This document shows positions 1 to 13,248 of a DNA stretch of 64,000 bases, piece by piece. The position numbers and the translations under genes are program-made. Below the pieces are notes generated by a model, which saw nothing but the letters and a program-made list of their open reading frames with translations, was not told where the DNA came from and did no database searches. Source of the DNA: Imbricaverruca yamaguchii (taxonomy: Eukaryota > Arthropoda > Thecostraca > Neoverrucidae); NCBI GenBank assembly GCA_034440575.1, contig JAOTOL010001644.1, positions 3,552,001 through 3,616,000 on the forward strand. Direction: 5' to 3'. Within the stretch, counting starts at the first letter, position 1. Every line of letters begins with the position of its first letter.

Positions 1-1119
1 TAAGTGTGGTGGGTCAGTACTCAGTGTGGTGGGTCAGTGCTCAGTGTGGTTAGTCAGTACTCTAGTGTTGTGGGTCAGTGCACAGTGTGGTTGGTCAGTG
101 CTCAGTGTAATGGGTCAGTACCCAGTGTGGTGGATCAGTACTCAGTGTGGTGGGTCAGTATTCAGTGTGGTTAGTCAGTACTCTAGTGTTGTGGGTCAGT
201 ACCCAGTGCAATGGATCAGTACTCAGTGTGGTGGCCAAGTACCCAGTGTGGTGGGTCAGTACTCAGTGTGGTGGGTCAGTATTCAGTGTGGTTAGTCAGT
301 ACTCTAGTGTTGTGGGTCAGTACCCAATGCAATGGATCAGTACCCAGTGTGGTGGCCAAGTACCCAGTGTGGTGGGTCAGTACTCAGTGTGGTGGGTCAG
401 CATTCAGTGTGGTTAGTCAGTACTCTAGTGTTGTGGGTCAGTACCCAATGCGATGGATCAGTACCCAATGTGGTGGCCAAGTACCCAGTGTGGTGGGTCA
501 GTACTCAGTGTGGTGGTTCAGTACTCAGTGTGGTGGCCAAGTACCCAGTGTGGTGGTTCAGTACTCAGTGTGGTGGGTCAGTACTCAGTGTGCTGGGTCA
601 GTACTCAATGTGGTTAGTCAGTACTCAGTGTGGTGGGTCAGTACTCAGTGTGGTGGGTCAGTACTCAGTGTGGTGTGTCAGTATTCAGTGTGGTTAGTCA
701 GTATTCAGTGTGGTGGGTCAGTACTCAGTGTGGTGGGTCAGTACTCAGTGTGGTGGGTCAGTATTCAGTGTGGTGGGTCAGTACTCAGTGTGGTGGGTCA
801 GTATTCAGTGTGGTGGGTCAGTACTCAGTGTGGTGGGTCAGTACTCAGTGTGGTGGGTCAGTACTCAGTGTGGTTAGTCAGTACTCTAGTGTTGTGGGTC
901 ACTACTCAGTGTGGTGGGTCAGTACTCAGTGTGCTGGGTCAGTACTCAGTGTGGTTAGTCAGTACTCTAGTGTTGTGGGTCACTACTCAGTGTGGTGGGT
1001 CAGTACTCAGTGTGGTGGGTCAGTACTCAGTGTGGTGGGTCAGTACTCAGTGTGGTTAGTCAGTACTCTAGTGTTGTGGGTCACTACTCAGTGTGGTGGG
1101 TCAGTACTCAGTGTGGTGT
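1..1119. repeat. 20-bp minisatellite with 121-bp higher-order repeat
   Basis: Tandem array running off the left edge of the window; the consensus unit is TGTGGTGGGTCAGTACTCAG with many point variants (GGTTAGT, GGCCAAG, GGATCAG). A 21-bp variant containing ACTCTAGTGTTG recurs about every 121 bp in the first 450 bases (near 57, 178, 299 and 420), so six units form a higher-order repeat there. The right part (600-860) is more homogeneous. Long open frames across it only reflect stop-free units and are not genes. Confidence 0.95.
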
Positions 1120-1169
1120 CAACCGGTGATCCGCCATCCGGGGGCTGTCGTGTCCGTTGTTCACTTCAC

Positions 1170-1268
1170 TGACCAGTCCAGTGACCAGTCCAGTGACCAG
1201 TCCAGTGACCAGTCCAGTGACCGGTCCAGTGACCGGTCCAGTGACCAGTTGGGTGATCAGTTCAGTGG
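1170..1268. repeat. 12-bp minisatellite (GACCAGTCCAGT)
   Basis: About eight tandem copies of GACCAGTCCAGT, with A-to-G variants (GACCGGTCCAGT) grouped in the middle and decay at the right end. Confidence 0.9.
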
Positions 1269-1269
1269 C

Positions 1270-2488
1270 CAGTACACCGCTGCGATGACAATGGCTCTAC
1301 TCACGGACACACGGAACATTCGGCGGCGCGGCATGGACGGTCCGGCGGTGGAAGGGCTATGCTGGCGGTGGAAGGGCCACGATGACGGTGGAAGGGCCAT
1401 GCTGGCGGTGTGCTGCGCGCGGTGTAGCTCGCCGCCGCTGTGGGACATTTCCTCACAGAAGTGGTGCCAGACCGGCAGCACATGACTCACACTGTCGTAC
1501 TGGGGCGAGACAACATCGCAGTCTTGCATCACTCCTTGTCTCTGGTAATTTGCTAGTTTGAAAATATGTGAGGAGGTCATCCGCTTGGCATGCCGTCCAA
1601 ATGGCTTAGCGTCCAAGCAAGCTCAACATATTTTCAGTGCATGACGAAAACACGTTGCTTAATTGACATCGCCGCAGGGTTACGATTACTCGGCTCGTCC
1701 ACAGGGACACAGCTCGTTTCTATAACTTGGTCTGCTCGCCGAATATCCAATGCAAAGGACCGGCTGCCACAACTCAAGCCTGCCGTTGGAGTTGTGGTGG
1801 CAGCAACGCATGTCGAGATAAATTGCATTTGACTTTGTGTGATTCAGCCGTTAACTTGGTGATAATCTGCATATCCGGAGGGACATTCACGCTGTTGGAA
1901 CTCGAGATAAAGAGAAAGTGCTGTGTGCGATATAGGTAACCAGAATATTCTGGTTACCACTACGTTAGGACACAGGAGGATTATCGATTTAGAACAAGTG
2001 TCAAGCGATCTGACCGGGGAGCTGATTTTCTGCAGATAACCAAAACAGAAATAACTCAGAGAAATAATTTGGGAACACCATCTCAATATTTAGAGATGAC
2101 GTGAATAACTAATTTGTATGCATTTCGATGTGCGTAGTGCAGGTTTAGCCCAGCATGCTCTTGCACCGCACCAAATTTCATAAGACGGAAACCGCTATTG
2201 GTGTTGCAAGTATCGGTAACACCATACAATTGATCGAACTAATGCAATTGAATAATGCCTAGACAAGAACATTTCCAGCATTGCATGGTACGTGTTACTA
2301 GATACGTGTTTCAATAAGGGAAAGATGCCACATATAACTGTTCGTCTTACTCGTTGATCAGGTTCCTTCGTCGATAGCAACAGATTATTTTTATATAGCG
2401 CGCGTGGGGTCCAGCTAAGAATCCACCCTTCCCCTGTGAGCGTTTGGGTGATGAAATACATAGTCAAAAATATTGTTTTGTTTTTGTC
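1270..2488. other. Anonymous sequence, no gene recognised
   Basis: Single-copy-looking DNA with only short overlapping open frames on both strands. I see no conserved motif, splice-flanked exon or mobile-element end. A small inverted repeat, AACCAGAATATTCTGGTT, lies near 1938-1955. Confidence 0.5.
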
Positions 2489-3175
<687 letters not shown>

Positions 3176-3690
3176 ATTAAAATATGATTCGTCCATGGCT
3201 GGAGATCCCACGTGGGTTGGTGGGGGCTGAACCCACTGGATTAGTACACTGCTAATGCTAAGTTACCAGGCAAATTCAGCAAACCAATTTACATATACGG
3301 GTGCTGTAAGTACACGCTTGCGCTGTAGTGAGCAAGCCGTCAATGGTGGAACAGTCGGTGGTTACGTTTCTACTAGATTATGAATTCCGCAGTCGGCAAT
3401 GCCAGTGCTGATGGACAAATAATCTTGATAATGTGCCTGATCCGAGATGATTGCCTTCATTCAACAACTTAACGTACGCCCAGCACGATGCCTAACAAAA
3501 CGCCGCTGGTGTACGGCACCAAGCATGCCGTTCACATACAATGACCATTATCAGCACCGGCCTTCCGTCTCCGTGCCCGGCTGGCCGACTACGTGACCCA
3601 GCTGGGTCCATGCTGAACAGCTGGACTGCAGATCCATGAACTGAACGATGTGACTTTAGGAAAACTGGTGCTTCAGACCCGTCGCCCGTC
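3176..3690. other. Anonymous spacer, no gene recognised
   Basis: Unique-looking sequence between the compound microsatellite and the 30-bp array. No open frame resembles a known protein. Confidence 0.5.
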
Positions 3691-3694
3691 GCCG

Positions 3695-4800
3695 GTCCCA
3701 ACTCTCCGCGGGACCTGTCTGCCGGTACTGACTCTCCGGGGGACCTGTCCGCCAGTCCAGACACTTCGGGGGACATGTCCCCCGGTCCCGACTCTTCGGG
3801 GGACCTGTCCGCCGGTCCCGACTCTTCGGGGGACCTGTCCGCCTGTCCCGACTCTTCGAGGGACCTGTCCGCTGGTCCTGACTCTCCCGGGGACCTGTCC
3901 GCCGGTCCCGACTCTCCGGGAGACCTGTCCGCCGGTCTCGACTCTCCGGGGGACCTGTCCGCCGGTCCCGACTCTCCGGGGGACCTGTCCGCCGGTCCTG
4001 ACTCTCCGGGGGACCTGTCCGCCTGTCCCGACTCTTCGGGGGACCTGTCCGCCGGTCCTGACTCTTCGGGGGACCTGTCCGCCGGTCCTGACTCTTCGGG
4101 GGACCTGTCCGCCGGTCCCGACTCTCCGGGGGACCTGTCCGCTGGTCTCGACTCTCCGGGGGACCTGTCCGCCGGTCCTGACTCTCCGGGGGACCTGTCC
4201 GCCGGTCCCGACTCTCCGTCCTCTCCGGGGACCTGTCCGCTGGTCTCGACTCTCCGGGGGACCTGTCCGCTGGTCCAGACTCTTCGGGGGACCTGTCCGC
4301 CGGTTCCGACTCTCCGGGGGACCTGTCCGCCGGTCCCGACTCTCCTGGGGACCTGTCCGCTGGTCTCGACTCTCCGGGGGACCTGTCCGCCGGTCCTGAC
4401 TCTCCGGGGGACCCGTCCGTCGGTCCCGACTCTTCGGGGGACCTGTCCGCTGGTCCCGACTCTCCGGGGGACCTGTCCGCCGGTCTCGACTCTCCGGGGG
4501 ACCTGTCCGCCGGTCCCGACTCTCTGGGGGACCTGTCCGCCGGTCCCGACTCTCCGGGGGACCTGTCCGCTGGTCTCGACTCTCCGGGGGACCTGTCCGC
4601 CGGTCCCGACTCTCCGGGGGACCTGTCCGCTGGTCTCGACTCTCCGGGGGACCTGTCCGCCGGTCCTGACTCTCCGGGGGACCTGTCCGCCGGTCCCGAC
4701 TCTCCGGGGGACCTGTCCGCCGGTCCCGACTCTCCGGGGGACCTGTCCGCTGGTCCAGACTCTTCGGGGGACCTGTCCGCGGGTCCGGAAGTTCCGGGAG
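3695..4800. repeat. 30-bp GC-rich minisatellite
   Basis: About 36 copies of a 30-bp unit made of GGACCTGTCCGCCGGTCCCG followed by ACTCTCCGGG, with CT/TT and CCC/CTC/CCT variants. The 60-column register shifts after about 4211, where a partial unit is inserted. Because 30 is a multiple of three, frames stay open on both strands (up to 391 aa). These are repeat read-throughs with 10-residue periods and no start or domain support. Confidence 0.95.
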
Positions 4801-4999
4801 ACCCGTCGCCTGCCCCCGGTCCGGATGTGCTGGTGATAAGCCGACCACCGGCGGGTGCCTGCCGGAGCTGGCGACAGTGTCAGTCGCCTCGTTCGGCCGG
4901 CGTAGTGTGCCGGGCGGTCGGCGCCGGTCTCAGTCCTCAGTCCGAGCTGGGACCGCCTGACTCGCCGACTGCTGCCGACGGTGGCTGTGCCACCACCAG

Positions 5000-5192
5000 C
5001 GGCAGGTCAGCTGGTGCCAGCTGTACCACACCAGGTCAGCTTTCTACTGCAGCAGGTCAGCTGCTGCCAGCTGTACCGCACAAGGTCGGTTCTCTATCGA
5101 ATCAGGTCAGTACTTTACCACAGCAGGTCAGTTCTCTACCGCACCAGGTCAGTCCTCCACCGCATCAGGTCAGTCCTCTACCTCTGCAGATC
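5000..5192. repeat. 21-bp imperfect tandem repeat (CAGGTCAG...)
   Basis: About eight units beginning CAGGTCAG and ending in a CTACCGCA-like segment. The last five are close to 21 bp; the first ones are longer (21-28 bp). Confidence 0.8.
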
Positions 5193-5875
5193 AGTTACTG
5201 TCGACCGAACGTGTCTAGGCCAGCTGCTGCCAGCACTCGCGCTATGAAAAATGCACAGTGAAGTAACCCGAGGCCAGCCTACGGTTGTCCACTGCTCACC
5301 ATAGACCACGGTTGCCTACAGGAATATACTTTAGTTGGTGAAGGTGTATGTCGATGATGTTCTGGTTGTGGTTGGTAATGTTGGTGTTGTGCAGGGTTTC
5401 TGACCTGGCATCGTTTGCTCTGACGGCTGTCCGGATTGGACTAAAGCGACCAGTGCTTGTTGCGTTCACGCTGTATTTAGGCGGTGCTCACACCGTGCCT
5501 GGTATAGTGGGTGTGCGCTAGCATGACACAACGCTTGCTCAGAGCTTTTGCTCCGTTGCTGTCGGTGTGTTGTCTTCCATGTGTATGAGTTGCATGTCGA
5601 CCACTGCCAACTGCTGAAGTCGTGTGATTTGTCTGATCCATTGGAGCGTTTTGCACTCATTTCGGGAAGCTTCGCAACAGCCCAGCTATCCTTACATAAC
5701 GCATGCATAGGAAGTTGCATTCTGTGTCGCATATGACATGGCAATAGGCCAGGCGACTTAGTTCATGCGTGCTAGGCATTGCAGATTCAGAATTTGATTT
5801 GATCCCAAATCCAGAATTATGCCAATCGATAACTGAAGCGATGAAGGATGTAAGTGTAACATTGTTTAAGTCGGC
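5193..5875. other. Anonymous sequence, no gene recognised
   Basis: Only short overlapping frames on both strands and nothing conserved that I recognise. Confidence 0.45.
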
Positions 5876-5960
5876 AGTCAGGTCTTGAACCCAGAACCTC
5901 CACCACAACATTACTTCGCTTTGTCCGGAGAGCGGTGGTTCACGACGCCGCTACCCCCAT
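5876..5960 (-). mobile_element. tRNA-derived SINE-like head, degenerate
   Basis: Read on the minus strand, 5954-5941 gives a Pol III A-box-like TAGCGGCGTCG (one mismatch to TRGYNNARNNG). About 50 bp further, 5891-5881 gives GGTTCAAGACC, a perfect B box. The sequence between does not fold into a convincing cloverleaf, so a tRNA-derived SINE head fits better than a working tRNA gene. Only one copy is visible in the window, so its 3' boundary is unknown. Confidence 0.45.
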
Positions 5961-6196
5961 TTTAGGCAATACATGAGTCAGTGTAGACCGTTTATTTATT
6001 CAGTGTAGTGCTTTACTCTGAAGGAGGCGTTAGTCAGAGGGTCAGCATTCGTCCCATGCCTGCAAATGATCTAAGTGACCCAATCTCCTTCCACAAAACC
6101 GAGGAGAAAGAGAACAGGACTGCGCCATGTTTACTCTATGTTTGTTATCGCTGACAGAGCTCATTGTTTAATCGACAGCGAGACCGTGGCTCCGGC

Positions 6197-7384
<1,188 letters not shown>

Positions 7385-7914
7385 CTCGGACGTCCTCGGT
7401 ACCCACGACTGGGCGCTCGGTCGTCCTCGGTACCCGCGACTGGGCGCTCGGTCGTCCTCGGCACCCACGACTGGGCGCTCGGCCGTCCTCGGTACACACG
7501 ACTGGGCGCTCGGCCGTCCTCGGTACACACGACTGGGCGCTCGGTCGTCCTCGGTACACACGACTGGGCACTCGGTCGTCCTCGGTACCCGCGACTGGGC
7601 GCTCGGTCGTCCTCGGCACCCACGACTGGGCGCTCGGCCGTCCTCGGTACACACGACTGGGCGCTCGGTCGTCCTCGGTACCCACGATTGGGCGCTCGGC
7701 CGTCCTCGGTACACACGACTGGGCGCTCGGCCGTCCTCGGTACACACGACTGGGCGCTCGGCCGTCCTCGGTACACACGACTGGGCGCTCGGTCGTCCTC
7801 GGTACACACGACTGGGCACTCGGTCGTCCTCGGTACCCACGATTGGGCGCTCGGCCGTCCTCGGTACACACGACTGGGCGCTCGGCCGTCCTCGGTACAC
7901 ACGACTGGGCGCCG
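7385..7914. repeat. 31-bp minisatellite
   Basis: About 17 copies of a 31-bp unit: GGGCGCTCGGCCGTCCTCGG followed by TACACACGACT. Two variant positions (GGC/GGT and TACACACG/TACCCACG) alternate along the array. All frames are open because the unit lacks stops, so the 296-aa and 253-aa frames are not supported as genes. Confidence 0.95.
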
Positions 7915-8404
7915 CTGTGTCAGTGTCCAGTGTCCAGCCTGCCGCTGTGGACTACACGCTGCACAACTCACCTCAAGCACCAAGGAACTACCCTCAAGAT
8001 GCAGTACATGACACCGATGACATACGCGTTCACCTGTGATAGCCACTACTAGGGTTCTGCACAGCTGGACCGACTGGAAGCAGCTTTAGAAGATTCTCCG
8101 AAATGAATCGTCACAGTGTAAGCATCTAACAACAGAGCGTGTTTCTCAGCTATTTAAGGATGCTAGAAGGCCATCATTATACTTATTAAAGACTCAGTAA
8201 TATATACACATAACCGTGATGTCTATGGCATGCAGAATGTCAAATGAACTGAACGTCAAATCTGAGCATCACCATTCGCAGCCGCCTTCGCAGTCCCGCG
8301 GTTGGTCGATCCATTCCCGTTCATGACTACTGCACGGTGATTTCTTAGGTTTCGACATTTACATAACGCTACACTTTGTTTATGCACTGTAGACGGGTTT
8401 TACA

Positions 8405-8593
8405 TAGTAGATTAGTCTCCAGACGACCTTTACACTATATATTAGTCTTTAGGCGGGTCTCATATGACGTATTACTTTCTACTCTGGTCTTGCATGATGG
8501 GTCTCTAGGCGGGTTTTGCACGATTGGTTAGCCTCTCGGTGGGTTCTACATGAGTTAGTCTCCAGGCGGGTTTTCATGATGAGTTTGTCTCCA
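8405..8593. repeat. Degenerate ~30-bp tandem repeat
   Basis: About six diverged units of the form TTAGTCTCCAGGCGGGTTTT plus a TACATGATG-like end. Spacing varies from 24 to 31 bp. Confidence 0.7.
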
Positions 8594-8795
8594 TCTGTGC
8601 CGCACCAAGGGCTGACGTGCACCGCAGCGAATGCGTCATGTGTCGATTGGAGTTGGACCACCGCTCCTTTGTATGTAGGTATTTTCATATGATGGATGGA
8701 AGTTCAACCAGGACGAGCAATTTCAAGTGTATCTGATATCAACACGCTGAATTGGAAAATGGTAGTGCACCCATGTAACAGCATTGAATACTTGA

Positions 8796-9116
8796 TTAAT
8801 ATATAATAACTTCAAGTGAGCCTCGATTACTTGCACTGTCCACCAAGCATCTAAATATTAGGAAAGTTTCAGATGCTTCCGAACAAAATGCGTCCGTGGG
8901 AACATCTGGTACCAATGGGATGCAGAGACGGCGCAATAATTTTTGCAAGGGAATGGGCAATTGGTGATCTATGGGGATCTCCTCAAGCCTGGGGGAGGCT
9001 TTCTTGCTTTCTAGGTTTATACGGGCCAACATCATAGGGTTTGCTGTGATGTGCTTGGACGTCTTGGCGAACTTGGGTCTCCTGACCTTGGCAATACCAT
9101 AGGTAGATGATAACAC
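8796..9116 (-). CDS. Unrecognised 106-aa open frame
   Basis: An uninterrupted 106-codon frame outside any repeat, with balanced, protein-like composition (central part KASPRLEEIPIDHQLPIPL). I recognise no family, see no clear start context and no splice partners. It may be a relic of a mobile element, since LINE material begins only 350 bp to the right, or chance. No function is assigned. Confidence 0.2.
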   Translation of the reverse strand: MLSSTYGIAKVRRPKFAKTSKHITANPMMLARINLESKKASPRLEEIPIDHQLPIPLQKLLRRLCIPLVPDVPTDAFCSEASETFLIFRCLVDSASNRGSLEVIIY

Positions 9117-9462
9117 GGATTCGCAGTTTCAAATCCGGTCCAAGCCAATCCGCACCCATATCTGTATCAGATACAGATCTCCGTCCATCATCAGATCCAC
9201 TTTCAAAAATGCAAAATAGCTAAGGCCTGATTGGTTGCAGTCATCAATGGCATGCAGACCAGGTATATTACATAATACTGTAGATTATTTCCAGCATCAT
9301 TCACCACCGGATCCCTCCAACGTTCTCGAAGTTGTTCACAAGCTGGAACACAGGAATCGGACTTGTTCAATTGTTAGAAACGTACACATGACATAAAATT
9401 GTCCGTCTTGCAGTATTATTTAGGTGTTCATAAATGCACCCTTTGCCAGAGATTACAGTAAG

Positions 9463-10130
9463 ACATTAGGTCCTGCTGCCTTATTTGGCTTTATTTTCCT
9501 GATATGATTGTAAACATCACTATCAATGAAACCAACATTATTTATCAGATCACGTGTCACTGAACTATGGTGTACGATCGGCAGATTGGTCATATGTTCC
9601 AATGTAAACACTGATTTATACTACATGCTCAGCTCCTCAACCATCTCACCATCCTCACCCAATGTAGTCTCATTTACTTCCAGTGGACCAATTGTGCTAG
9701 AAACTTTACTCAGCTTGTAGAAACTAAAGAACTTTTTACTGTCCCCATTACAGTTCCTAGCTAAATCCCGTTCTTTTGCTCGCTTTGCTGCTCTGGTTTT
9801 TTGCTTCGCAGTGTCTAGCTTTTCGATACGCCTTTAGAGTAACGATATTTGAAGCTTCTTTAAACACTCTAAATGCAGCTTTCTTAGCCTTAATTGCTGT
9901 TATCAAGTCTGGTGTAAGCCATACACGTGTAAGCCCTGCTGGCTTTCCTACCCTTCCTTTGCGTCTTTGCTTTTGGGGGACATGTCTAATCTGAATTTCC
10001 TTCAAGTAAGGTTTGAACTTTTCCCACATTTCACAGGCATTTAAATTGGAGAATTCTTATTCCCATCTGATGGCACTTAAAGCCGCTCTCATGCAGTCAA
10101 AGTCTGCTCTGTTGAAATTTGGAACCTTTA
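9463..10130 (-). mobile_element. Old CR1/L2-type LINE, internal ORF2 fragment (left half)
   Basis: Collinear with 11700-12350 of the intact LINE, same orientation, with scattered substitutions and small indels. The frame 9757-10029 reads MWEKFKPYLKE...RHVPQKQRRK, the linker between endonuclease and reverse transcriptase, followed by decay. Its right edge stops at GGAACCTTTA, and the sequence resumes at 15261 (TTTACCAAATT). The two pieces are therefore one old element split by the younger LINE. Everything downstream in the old ORF2 (the RT core) is missing to the left of about 9463. Confidence 0.9.
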
Positions 10131-10158
10131 AAGACATAAAGACATAAAGACATAAAGA
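10131..10158 (-). repeat. LINE 3'-terminal 8-bp repeat
   Basis: Three tandem GACATAAA units on the plus strand (TTTATGTC in element orientation). They mark the 3' end used in target-primed reverse transcription. A decayed form ends the truncated copy at about 30431. Confidence 0.85.
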
Positions 10159-10236
10159 TCAGTGCAACTCTGAGCCACAAGGGCCCTTCTTGGTTGCACT
10201 CTGTACACTGAACCAGTTGCCCACCAAATCTGCCAA

Positions 10237-13200
10237 TCAGCCCTCCCTGTAATACTGAAAAGCAAGCCCTCTATTCTTATAATGATTGTCTATGCTGTTT
10301 TTAAAGATGTTCAATGTTCTGCTACTGACGATGTTTTCTGGCAGCTGGTTCCAGTGTTCCACTACCCTGTTGGTGAAGAAAGTTTGCCTTAACCTTGTTC
10401 TGCTGTGGTTAATTTTAATTTTGAATTTATGACCTCTAATTGCATCATTTCTGTTAAATTCAAACATTTCCCCAAGGTATCCCCTCTCCAGACCATTGAC
10501 AAATTTAAAGACCTCGATGAGATCTCCTCTCAGCCTTCTATATCTAAGTGAAAACATATTCAATTTCTTCAATCTTTCCTCATATGCCAGGTTGCTTATG
10601 CCATTAACCATTTTTGTAGCCCTCTTTTGTACTCTCTCTAAAAGCCAACAATCTTTTTCATAGCTAGGAGACCAAGCTTGGATGCAGTATTCCAAATGTG
10701 GCCTGACGTATGCACAGTAAAGCTTCCTGATCACTTCCTCACTTCTGTATGATACATTCCTATTTATTGCCCCGAGCATTCTCAGTGCCTTCTTCCTGGC
10801 TTCCTTGGTCTGTTCTGATGCCCCCAATTTTGTGTTTAGAATAACACCTAAATCCTTCTCCTGTTGAGTCACTGATAGCACTTGGCCACCCATCAAGTAT
10901 GGAGCCTTCATATGCTGCTTACCTACATGCATGATTTTGCACTTATCAAAGTTAAATTTCATTTGCCATTCTTCGGACCACTTCACAAGTTCGTCTAAGT
11001 CTTTTTGCAGCGAGATATGCTCATCCTGACCTGTTATTGCCCTAAAGACCTGCAAATCATCTGCAAATTTCAAAACTTTACTGCTTAGGCCACTTTCAAT
11101 GTTATTTACAAATATAATGAACAGTAATGGCCCTAGTACTGACCCCTGGGGGACTCCACTAAGAACATTTTGCCATGATGACTTTGTACCATTTAGCATC
11201 ACTCTTTGCTGTCTATCTGAAAGCCACAACTCTATCCATTTTAAGATGCTACCTGCAATACCATGGGACTGAAGCTGTATCATTAACCGTTTATGGGGTA
11301 CCTTGTCAAAGGCCTTACTAAAGTCAAGATATGCTACATCAACCTGATTTCCCTGATCAAATTGTTCTGTGGCGAAGTTCAAAAAGTCCAAGAGGTTTGT
11401 GAGACACGATCGTCCTTTTCTAAATCCATGTTGAGTATCTTGAATCAATCTGCTACCTTCCAGATAACTAACTATTCTATCCTTGATAATTGATTCGAGT
11501 ACCTTGCAGACTAGGGATGTGAGACTTATTGGCCTATAGTTTTCAACTTTCCCTCTTTCTCCTTTCTTGAAAATAGGAACTACATTTGCCCTTTTCCAAT
11601 CGGTTGGAATTTCATTATGTGAAACTGATCTACAAAATATTATACTAAATGGAAATGCCAGTTCCTTTTCAGTTTCCCGCAACACCCTAGCATAAATATC
11701 ATCAGGTCCTGCTGCCTTATTTGGCTTTATTTTCCTGATATGATTGTAAACAACATCACTACCAATGAAATCAACATCATTTGTCAGATCCCATGTATCT
11801 GAACTATGGTGTACGGTCGGCAGATTGGTCATATCTTCCAATGTAAACACTGATTTGAAGTGCTTGCTCAGCTCCTCAACCATCTCACTATCCTCACCCA
11901 ATGTAGTCCCGTTTACTTCCAGTGGACCAATTGTGTTAGAAACTTTACTCAGCTTGTAGAAACTAAAGAACTTTTTACTGTCCCCATTACAGTTTCTAGC
12001 TAAATCCAGTTCCTTAGCTCGCTTTGCTGCTCTGGTTTTTTGCTTCACAGTGTCTCTAGCTTTTCGATACGCCTTTAGATTAATGACATTTGAGGCTTCT
12101 TTAAAAACTCTAAATGCAGTTTTCTTAGCCCTAATTGCTTTTATCACGTCTGGTGTAAGCCATGCTGGCTTTCCTACCCTTCTTTTGCGTCTTTGCTTTT
12201 GGGGGACATGTCTAATCTGAGTTTCCTTTAAGTAAGATTTGAACTTTTCCCACATTTCACAGGCATTTAAATTGGAGAATTCTTCTTCCCATCTGATGGC
12301 ACTTAAAGCCGCTCTCATGCCGTTAAAGTCTGCTTTGTTGAAATTTGGAACCTTTACCAAATTATCCTTGATAGTTTCCCCTACATGTGCCTTGAATCTA
12401 ACTATGTTATGGTCACTTTTTCCCAGAGTTTCGCCTACAGTCAAGTCTTGAACCAAGTCACTTAAATCCGAGAATACAAGGTCCAAGAATGAACCATGCC
12501 TGGTAGGTTCCGATACAAACTGGTGTAAGAACAGGTCCTCTTCAAGGCATTTCCTGAACATTTTGCATGATGGGGAGCCAACACCAGCATTTTCATAACC
12601 TTTTAGATTAAAGTCACCGAGAATAAGGCACTTCCTCTTAAAGTTTCTACTGATTTCCTCACAAATCACCTTGTCAAGCTCCAGTTGCTGAGAATGTGGC
12701 AGGGTTCCTGATCGGTAGAAAGCTCCTATCCTAAGAGTATTGCTGTTGCCTTTTCCCACAGTGACATCAAGCCAAATGGACTCCACAGACACATTTTTAT
12801 CCCCACCTGCTACTTTTTGAGAACTGAATAAGCTATTCACATAGAGCATTACACCACCCCCTTTCATTGCTGGACCCCTATTGCACGAAAACATATTGTA
12901 TCCCTGGATCTCATAGTCCTGTAAGTTATCTCCAAAATATCCTTCACTGACCCATGCCTCCGTAATGCAAACAAAATCCGGTTCCTCCTCAGCAACATAA
13001 CACTTGAACTCATCAAATTTGGAACGGATACTCTGAGCATTAAACATCATACACTTAACAAATGCTCCATAACCACCTTTGGCTTTTTCATATTGAGGAG
13101 TTCTTTTATCACTAGATGAACTATAACTCTGTCCCCTTGAGTTGCTGCTGTCCCTATTTGCAGACTTTGAGGTTCTATTGCCTTGGCTGACACTATTGGA

Positions 13201-13245
13201 ATATTCCTGAGTTGGCAATGCAATTTCATCCCTCCCCCACCCCAT
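10237..13245 (-). CDS. LINE ORF2: endonuclease-reverse transcriptase, 1002 aa
   Basis: Intact ORF2 of the young LINE; it nicks the target and reverse-transcribes the element RNA. The N-terminal AP-like endonuclease shows NAQS (about residue 69), the TEAW glutamate (about 96), GDFN (about 210) and SDHN (about 277). A basic linker with PQKQRRKRR follows. The reverse transcriptase shows VVPIFKKG and NYRPISL (about 555-575), YLDFSKAFDKVPH (about 639), GVPQGSVLGPLLF (about 696) and the catalytic box FADD (727-730, in place of the commoner YADD). A thumb-like C-terminus contains LEYCIQAWSP and HWNQLPENIV. There is no RNase H domain. The ATG at 13245 follows the ORF1 stop by one codon in the same frame. 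Length and domain order are normal for the CR1/L2 group. Confidence 0.95.
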   Translation of the reverse strand: MGWGRDEIALPTQEYSNSVSQGNRTSKSANRDSSNSRGQSYSSSSDKRTPQYEKAKGGYGAFVKCMMFNAQSIRSKFDEFKCYVAEEEPDFVCITEAWVSEGYFGDNLQDYEIQGYNMFSCNRGPAMKGGGVMLYVNSLFSSQKVAGGDKNVSVESIWLDVTVGKGNSNTLRIGAFYRSGTLPHSQQLELDKVICEEISRNFKRKCLILGDFNLKGYENAGVGSPSCKMFRKCLEEDLFLHQFVSEPTRHGSFLDLVFSDLSDLVQDLTVGETLGKSDHNIVRFKAHVGETIKDNLVKVPNFNKADFNGMRAALSAIRWEEEFSNLNACEMWEKFKSYLKETQIRHVPQKQRRKRRVGKPAWLTPDVIKAIRAKKTAFRVFKEASNVINLKAYRKARDTVKQKTRAAKRAKELDLARNCNGDSKKFFSFYKLSKVSNTIGPLEVNGTTLGEDSEMVEELSKHFKSVFTLEDMTNLPTVHHSSDTWDLTNDVDFIGSDVVYNHIRKIKPNKAAGPDDIYARVLRETEKELAFPFSIIFCRSVSHNEIPTDWKRANVVPIFKKGERGKVENYRPISLTSLVCKVLESIIKDRIVSYLEGSRLIQDTQHGFRKGRSCLTNLLDFLNFATEQFDQGNQVDVAYLDFSKAFDKVPHKRLMIQLQSHGIAGSILKWIELWLSDRQQRVMLNGTKSSWQNVLSGVPQGSVLGPLLFIIFVNNIESGLSSKVLKFADDLQVFRAITGQDEHISLQKDLDELVKWSEEWQMKFNFDKCKIMHVGKQHMKAPYLMGGQVLSVTQQEKDLGVILNTKLGASEQTKEARKKALRMLGAINRNVSYRSEEVIRKLYCAYVRPHLEYCIQAWSPSYEKDCWLLERVQKRATKMVNGISNLAYEERLKKLNMFSLRYRRLRGDLIEVFKFVNGLERGYLGEMFEFNRNDAIRGHKFKIKINHSRTRLRQTFFTNRVVEHWNQLPENIVSSRTLNIFKNSIDNHYKNRGLAFQYYREG

Positions 13246-13248
13246 TTC

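Noticed and set aside
211..1059. 282-aa open frame and similar frames across 1-1170
   Set aside because: Entirely made of the 20-bp tandem repeat; several frames are open at once, and there is no start or domain support.
3673..4848. 391-aa minus-strand frame with 10-residue repeats
   Set aside because: The 30-bp repeat has no stops on either strand, so long frames are expected. Both strands are open and no secretion signal or domain is present.
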